DNA of 18,869 nucleotides. It comes from Brevundimonas sp. UBA2388 (lineage in GTDB: Bacteria > Pseudomonadota > Alphaproteobacteria > Caulobacterales > Caulobacteraceae). Positions 14,862 to 18,869 of this stretch are shown here, in pieces. Both the position numbers and the translations under genes were made by a program. The notes beneath the pieces are model-generated. The model saw only the letters and a program-made list of their open reading frames with translations, was not told where the DNA came from and did not search any database. Position 1 is the first letter of the stretch. Each line of letters starts with the position of its first letter. The DNA is taken from NCBI GenBank assembly GCA_002343425.1, contig DDSO01000010.1, forward strand, positions 16,519 to 35,387, read 5' to 3'.

Positions 14862-16714
14862 GCCGGGACCTTCGCCTTCTTCACATGGGACAGAAGCGCC
14901 GTCAGCGCGCCCGGAGTCATGCCTTCGATGCGGCCGGCCTGACCGAGGGTCCGCGGCTGGATCAGGGTCAGTTTCTCTCGCACCTCATTCGAGAGGCTGC
15001 CGATGGCGGCGTAGTCGAGATCGACCGGCAGGGCGAGCGCCTCCTCGTGCCGCAGGGCCGCGGCGTCTGAAGCCTGGCGGTCCAGATAACCGGCGTAGCC
15101 CGCATCGATCTCGACCTGTTCGCGCACCTGCGGCGGCCAGTCGGCGATGGCCGGAAAGGCCGCCGTGAACTGGCGCAGATCCACGCCGGGAAAGGCCAGC
15201 AGGTCGCGGATCGAGCGGCGCTGGCCGTCGGCGTTGACGGCGATTCCGAAGGCCGCAGCCTCCTTGGGCGTGAAGGTCTCGCACCGGACGAAGGCCGTGG
15301 CCCGCGCCAATTCCGCCGCCTTGGCCTCGAACGCAGACTGGCGAACCGAAGAGACGATTCCGGCCTCGACGGCCAATGGAGTCAATCGTTGATCGGCATT
15401 GTCGGCGCGGAGCGTCAACCTGTACTCAGCCCGGCTGGTGAACATCCGGTAGGGCTCGGTCACCCCACGTGTGACCAGGTCGTCGACCATGACGCCGATA
15501 TAGGCCTGGTCGCGGCCGAGGATGACAGGGTCGGAGCCCGCGGCGGCGCGGGCGGCGTTCAGTCCGGCCAGCAGGCCTTGCGCCCCCGCCTCCTCATAGC
15601 CCGTGGTGCCGTTGATCTGCCCGGCCAGATACAGGCCGGGCCGCTTCTTGACCTCAAGCGCCGGGGTAAGCTCGCGCGGGTCCACATAGTCATACTCGAT
15701 CGCGTAGCCGAAGCGGAACACCTCGACCGCCTCCAGCCCCGGGATGGTGCGCAGGAAGGCCGACTGGGTCGCGTCCGAGACGGAAGTCGAGATGCCGTTC
15801 GGATAGACCGTCGGATCGTCGAGCCCCTCGGGCTCGAGGAAGATCTGATGCGAGGTCTTGTCGGCGAACCGGACCACCTTGTCCTCGATCGAGGGGCAGT
15901 AGCGCGGGCCGCGGCCGGACAGGTGGCCGCCGTAGACGGCGCTGTCGCCGAGGTTGTCGGCGATGATCCGGTGGGTCTCTTCAGTCGTTTGGGTGACCCC
16001 GCAGGCGATCTGGGGCACGTCGATCCGGTCGGTCAGGAAGCTGAAGGGCACGGGCTCTTCGTCGGCCTGCTGCATCTCCAGCCGGTCCCAGGCGATGGTC
16101 CGGCCGTCGAGCCTCGCCGGGGTGCCGGTCTTCAGCCGGCCCATCTGCAGGCCGGCGCCATAGAGGTCGACGGCCAGGCCGGTCGAGGGCGCCTCCCCAT
16201 GACGGCCGGCGGGAATGCGCTGGTCGCCCTTGTGAATGACGCCGTTGAGGAAGGTGCCGGTCGTCAGGACCACCGCCCCGGCGCGCAGTTCGACCCCCTC
16301 GCCCGTCACCACACCGCCGACGCGGCCGCCGTCGAGGATCAGGCTCTCGGCCGTGCCCGCCATGAGCGAGAGGTTGGGCGTCTCCGCCAGCTCGGCCTGC
16401 ATGGCTTCGCGATAGAGGCGGCGGTCGATCTGGCTGCGCGGTCCGCGTACGGCCGCGCCCTTGGAGCGGTTGAGCAGCCGGAACTGGATACCGGCCTTGT
16501 CGCCGAGCCGGGCCATCAGCCCGTCCATGGCGTCGATCTCGCGGACCAGATGGCCCTTGCCCAGGCCGCCGATGGCCGGGTTACAGGACATTTCGCCGAT
16601 GGTTTCGAGCTTCTGCGTCAGCAGCACGGTGCGGGCACCCGCGCGCGCGGACGCCGCAGCGGCCTCACAGCCGGCGTGTCCTCCCCCGATAACGATAACG
16701 TCGAAACCTTTCAT
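14858..16714 (-). CDS. mnmG: tRNA uridine-5-carboxymethylaminomethyl modification enzyme MnmG
   Basis: The FAD-binding subunit of the MnmE-MnmG complex adds cmnm5 to uridine 34 of certain tRNAs. Numbering from the ATG at 16714 gives 618 residues. Visible are the dinucleotide-binding [19 protein letters not shown] at the N terminus, [97 protein letters not shown] and the C-terminal [15 protein letters not shown]. An ATG 12 bases further upstream (16726, MCPP) is in frame. Neither start has a clear Shine-Dalgarno sequence. It overlaps rsmG at the 3' end and follows mnmE across an intergenic parS. Confidence 0.96.
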   Translation of the reverse strand: MKGFDVIVIGGGHAGCEAAAASARAGARTVLLTQKLETIGEMSCNPAIGGLGKGHLVREIDAMDGLMARLGDKAGIQFRLLNRSKGAAVRGPRSQIDRRLYREAMQAELAETPNLSLMAGTAESLILDGGRVGGVVTGEGVELRAGAVVLTTGTFLNGVIHKGDQRIPAGRHGEAPSTGLAVDLYGAGLQMGRLKTGTPARLDGRTIAWDRLEMQQADEEPVPFSFLTDRIDVPQIACGVTQTTEETHRIIADNLGDSAVYGGHLSGRGPRYCPSIEDKVVRFADKTSHQIFLEPEGLDDPTVYPNGISTSVSDATQSAFLRTIPGLEAVEVFRFGYAIEYDYVDPRELTPALEVKKRPGLYLAGQINGTTGYEEAGAQGLLAGLNAARAAAGSDPVILGRDQAYIGVMVDDLVTRGVTEPYRMFTSRAEYRLTLRADNADQRLTPLAVEAGIVSSVRQSAFEAKAAELARATAFVRCETFTPKEAAAFGIAVNADGQRRSIRDLLAFPGVDLRQFTAAFPAIADWPPQVREQVEIDAGYAGYLDRQASDAAALRHEEALALPVDLDYAAIGSLSNEVREKLTLIQPRTLGQAGRIEGMTPGALTALLSHVKKAKVPA

Positions 16715-16765
16715 GGGCGGGCACATAGGGCAAATCCGGCCCTTCCGCCACCTTGGCCGTGCGGA

Positions 16766-16781
16766 TGTTTCACGTGAAACG
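16766..16781. other. parS site 2 (mnmE-mnmG gap)
   Basis: TGTTTCACGTGAAACG matches 15 of 16 bases of the perfect palindrome. It lies in the short gap between mnmE and mnmG, ending one base before the mnmE stop codon (16783-16785, reverse strand). It is intergenic and should be a ParB nucleation site. Confidence 0.85.
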
Positions 16782-16782
16782 G

Positions 16783-18090
16783 CTACTTGCCGATGCAGAA
16801 GGTCGAGAAGACTTCACCGAGAATGTCCTCCACCCCGATCGCCCCCGTCACCCGGGCCAGGGCATCTGCCGCCCGGCGGAGGTCGTCGCCGGCCATTTCG
16901 GGTGCGACCTCCAGCGCGGCACGCCCCGCTTCGGCCGCGCAGAGCGCTTCGGCCAGGCGACGGCGATGTCTCTCCCGCGTGACTGCCGGAAAATCGGCGC
17001 CGGAGAGGTCCTGCGCCAGTCGAGCGGCGATCCAGTCGTGGAGTTCGGACAACCCCTGCCCGGTCGCGGTGCTGACCGACAATGTCTCGAACCCCTCGAC
17101 GGCTCGACCGGCTCCAAGATCGGCCTTGGTCAGAACCAGCAGGTCGCTTGGGCGGGCAAACCCGGCGGCGTCCCCTTCTGCGTCGCCTGGGCCACGGATC
17201 CACAGACGCAGGTCAGCCGCCTCCGCCCGGGCCCGAGCCCGCCGCACGCCCTCGGCCTCAACCGGATCGGCGCTGTCGCGCAGGCCGGCGGTGTCGGACA
17301 GGGTCACGGCGAAGCCGCCGATGATCAGGTCGGCGTCGAGCACGTCGCGGGTCGTGCCCGCAATCGGGGTGACGATGGCCGCCTCGCGCGCGACCAGGGC
17401 GTTGAACAGAGAGGATTTTCCGGCGTTGGTCTCACCGATCAGGACGATGCGATAACCCTCGCGCACCCGTTCCCCCCGGCGGGCGTCGGCGAGCGCCGCC
17501 TTCAGGTCGGCGATCAACCGGTCCAGCACCGGCCCGGCGGACCGGGCGAGGTTGTCGGGCACTTCCTCGTCGGGAAAGTCGATCTCGGCCTCGACCAGAG
17601 CGAGGGCGGTCAGCAGGTCGCGGCGGAAGCCGGCGTAGGTCTGGCTCAACGCCCCGTCGAGTTGGCCCAGCGCCTGGCCGGCCTGGGCCGCGGTCTCGGC
17701 GTCGATCAGATCGGCCACAGCCTCGGCCTGGGCCAGGTCCATTCGGCCATTCTCAAAGGCCCGGCGGGTAAACTCGCCCGGGTCTGCCGGGCGCAGGCCC
17801 AGAGCGACCAGAGCGCCCGCCGCCGCCTCGACCACCGCCCGCCCGCCGTGGAGGTGGAGTTCGGCGCAAGCCTCGCCGGTGTAGGAGTTTGGAGCCGGAA
17901 AGCGCAGGACCAGGGCCTGGTCTATGGGTCGGCCATCGTGGGAGAGGTCACGCAGAGAGGCGAGGCGCGGCTTCAGGCCGCCGGCGCCGAGCGCTGTCAG
18001 GGCGGCGTCCGTTCCCGGACCGGACAGGCGCAGGATGGCGATAGCGCCCCGACCGGGCGGGGTGGCGAGGGCGAAGATGGTGTCGGTCAT
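16783..18090 (-). CDS. mnmE: tRNA modification GTPase MnmE
   Basis: The 435-residue protein is the GTPase partner of MnmG. Domains in order: an N-terminal tetrahydrofolate-binding domain (1-118, with [15 protein letters not shown]), a helical domain split around the G domain, and the G domain (about 214-360). G motifs: G1 GETNAGKS (219-226), G2 GTTRD (245-249), G3 DTAG (266-269), G4 TKAD (321-324). The last has Thr where NKxD is canonical, common enough in alphaproteobacteria that activity is expected. The C terminus is the conserved CIGK (432-435), carrying the catalytic cysteine. The start ATG at 18090 has GGAGGAG 7 bases upstream, formed by the arm of a palindromic element. A parS follows the stop. 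Confidence 0.96.
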   Translation of the reverse strand: MTDTIFALATPPGRGAIAILRLSGPGTDAALTALGAGGLKPRLASLRDLSHDGRPIDQALVLRFPAPNSYTGEACAELHLHGGRAVVEAAAGALVALGLRPADPGEFTRRAFENGRMDLAQAEAVADLIDAETAAQAGQALGQLDGALSQTYAGFRRDLLTALALVEAEIDFPDEEVPDNLARSAGPVLDRLIADLKAALADARRGERVREGYRIVLIGETNAGKSSLFNALVAREAAIVTPIAGTTRDVLDADLIIGGFAVTLSDTAGLRDSADPVEAEGVRRARARAEAADLRLWIRGPGDAEGDAAGFARPSDLLVLTKADLGAGRAVEGFETLSVSTATGQGLSELHDWIAARLAQDLSGADFPAVTRERHRRRLAEALCAAEAGRAALEVAPEMAGDDLRRAADALARVTGAIGVEDILGEVFSTFCIGK

Positions 18091-18094
18091 GCTG

Positions 18095-18236
18095 TGTCTC
18101 CTCCCCTTTCATGGGGGAGGCGGCGCGCCGCGTCAGCGGCGTGACGGAGGGGGCCGAACGCATCCGCCGGTGTCGAGGCTGGCCCCCTCCACCATCCTTC
18201 GGATGGTCCCCCTCCCCCATGAAGGGGGAGGAGACG
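18095..18236. repeat. Nested palindromic element between the DUF6489 gene and mnmE
   Basis: A 26-bp inverted repeat (18095-18120 and 18211-18236, nearly perfect) encloses a perfect 10-bp inverted repeat (18146-18155 and 18181-18190). A 7-bp hairpin (18191-18197 with 18201-18207, loop TTC) also lies within it. Each outer arm is itself a hairpin: CCTCCCC and GGGGAGG flank a loop containing CATGAA. The element fits the whole 151-base gap. Such C/G-rich palindromes resemble dispersed REP-like elements known in bacterial genomes; whether this one is dispersed cannot be tested here. It contains the mnmE ribosome-binding site. No coding capacity. Confidence 0.8.
18098..18104 (-). promoter_or_regulatory. 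Ribosome-binding site of mnmE within the repeat arm
   Basis: On the reverse strand GGAGGAG (18104-18098) lies 7 bases before the mnmE ATG. Its 5' part belongs to the GGGGAGG side of a 7-bp GC hairpin formed by the repeat arm, so folding could hide it. Confidence 0.7.
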
Positions 18237-18241
18237 TCGGG

Positions 18242-18469
18242 TCACGGCTTGACCGCGGCTTCCATCAGTTTGCGGAACTGGTCCTGGGCCTGCATGCCGA
18301 AACTGGTCCAGGTCTTCATCAGTTCGTCGGGCTGCATGGCCGTTATGTTCTCGTCCATGCGGCGCTTCATCTCGGCGACGAGATGATCGTTCAGCGGTTC
18401 GACATTGGGCAGGCCGAGGAAGGCGCGCGCCTCCTCCGGTGTGCATTCGACCTCGACATTGACCTTCAT
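18242..18469 (-). CDS. DUF6489 family protein
   Basis: The 75-residue acidic/amphipathic protein has no signal peptide or membrane segment. MKVNVEVECTPEEARAFLGLP at the N terminus, then DHLVAEMKRRMDENI and a C-terminal helix (SFGMQAQDQFRKLMEAA), match the pattern I recall for DUF6489, whose function is unknown. The AlkP-like N-terminal strand followed by helices suggests a small two-part fold, but this is inference. AAGGAGACGTC before the ATG is a strong Shine-Dalgarno sequence. It lies between rho and mnmE; a nested palindromic element begins just after its stop. Confidence 0.85.
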   Translation of the reverse strand: MKVNVEVECTPEEARAFLGLPNVEPLNDHLVAEMKRRMDENITAMQPDELMKTWTSFGMQAQDQFRKLMEAAVKP

Positions 18470-18511
18470 GACGTCTCCTTGCCCTGTCGTCGGACGCGCG
18501 GCGCCCGACTA

Positions 18512-18551
18512 CTTGAGGGCGTGTTTCACGTGAAACAGGCCGGCCCTCAAG
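18512..18551. repeat. 9-bp inverted repeat framing parS site 3
   Basis: CTTGAGGGC (18512-18520) and GCCCTCAAG (18543-18551) are perfect inverted repeats enclosing the parS at 18522-18537. The centre is about 2 bases off the parS centre. As RNA downstream of rho it would form a long stacked hairpin with no T-run. Confidence 0.75.
18522..18537. other. parS site 3 (perfect)
   Basis: TGTTTCACGTGAAACA is an exact 16-base parS palindrome in the gap between the rho stop and the DUF6489 gene. It is the best of the three sites in the window and is expected to be a main ParB loading site. Confidence 0.95.
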
Positions 18552-18587
18552 CCGCGAGCGACCGCGTCGCGAGCATAGGGCCCAAAA

Positions 18588-18869
18588 TCACGTGTTCATC
18601 GACTGGAAGAAGTCCGCATTGTTCTTCGACTGGCGCAGCTTGTCGATGAGGAACTCGATCGCGTCCTGCGGGCCCATCGGGTTGAGGATGCGGCGCAGGA
18701 CATAGGTCTTGGCCAGCTGGTCCTTCGGCGTGGTGAGCTCTTCCTTGCGGGTGCCGGACTTGAGCACGTCGATGGCCGGGAAGATCCGCTTGTCGGCGAC
18801 CTTGCGGTCCAGCACGATTTCCGAGTTACCCGTGCCCTTGAACTCTTCGAAGATCACCTCGTCCATCCG
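18588..18869 (-). CDS. rho: Transcription termination factor Rho, C-terminal fragment
   Basis: The gene continues past the right edge; 94 codons including the stop are visible, from the Arg codon at 18869. The residues [44 protein letters not shown] and the final [16 protein letters not shown] are the conserved C-terminal part of the Rho ATPase, including the arginine-rich subunit interface region. Rho is an RNA-dependent helicase that ends transcription and also limits antisense and read-through transcripts. A rho-mnmE-mnmG-rsmG-parAB order is typical of Caulobacterales and other alphaproteobacteria. The internal ATG (18866) is not the start. Confidence 0.95.
   Translation of the reverse strand, partial: RMDEVIFEEFKGTGNSEIVLDRKVADKRIFPAIDVLKSGTRKEELTTPKDQLAKTYVLRRILNPMGPQDAIEFLIDKLRQSKNNADFFQSMNT

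Noticed and set aside
15389..16777. 462-codon forward frame opposite mnmG
   Set aside because: Antisense of a strongly conserved gene with no recognisable domain.
16783..18090. MnmE G4 motif TKAD as evidence of an inactive GTPase
   Set aside because: The other G motifs and the terminal CIGK are intact; Thr at this position is a plausible lineage variant.
16753..18144. 463-codon forward frame opposite mnmE
   Set aside because: Antisense of mnmE; the forward frame crosses the parS and the palindromic element, which is not expected of a gene.
1..18869. Mobile elements, prophage, toxin-antitoxin, CRISPR or defence genes
   Set aside because: No transposase, integrase, repeat-spacer array, cas gene or defence domain was seen; gene content and codon use are uniform and housekeeping.

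Overview
This window looks like a core, origin-proximal piece of a high-GC alphaproteobacterial chromosome. The closest fit is the Caulobacterales, probably a Brevundimonas-like genome. The reasons are the protein sequences (a CenR-type regulator, an NtrZ-like periplasmic protein, DUF3576 and DUF6489 proteins), the gene order rho / mnmE / mnmG / rsmG / parA / parB, and three 16-bp parS-type ParB sites. No tRNA, rRNA, CRISPR array, insertion sequence, prophage or defence locus was seen. The genus is an inference.

Layout. Positions 1-405 are the C-terminal end of ftsK (gamma domain). A LolA-like carrier gene follows (653-1285), bracketed by two inverted copies of a ~100-bp palindromic repeat (411-509 and 1476-1576). 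Between that gene and the second copy is a possible small RNA ending in a perfect Rho-independent terminator (1419-1449). Next are xth (exonuclease III), a reverse-strand SLC13-type transporter, a putative lipoprotein of unknown function, and reverse-strand cenR and yggS. YggS and the TMP-synthase-like gene at 6197-6847 are divergent and share a CATG start-codon palindrome. An NtrZ-like gene (reverse) and a 328-bp gap lead to a DUF3576 lipoprotein gene.

Positions 8170-12312 hold a forward leuS-lptE-holA cluster. Everything from there to the right edge lies on the reverse strand: rho (C-terminal part), a DUF6489 gene, mnmE, mnmG, rsmG, parA, parB and a 61-codon gene. The last six are tightly packed and are probably co-transcribed.

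How the genes work together. ParA, ParB and the three parS sites (14069-14084 inside parA, 16766-16781 next to the mnmE stop, 18522-18537 between rho and the DUF6489 gene) form the chromosome partition system, spread over about 4.5 kb. FtsK acts at the other end of segregation. MnmE and MnmG jointly modify tRNA wobble uridines, and RsmG methylates 16S rRNA. LolA-like, LptE, CenR and the NtrZ-like protein all concern the envelope or its signalling.

The most interesting non-coding observations are: (1) the inverted repeat pair with a compensatory base-pair change; (2) a nested palindromic element that exactly fills the DUF6489-mnmE gap and provides mnmE's ribosome-binding site inside a hairpin; (3) a perfect parS framed by a 9-bp inverted repeat; (4) stop codons lying in CTAG at all four convergent gene junctions; (5) the candidate small RNA. 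I found no convincing new multi-gene system; this is mostly conserved housekeeping DNA.
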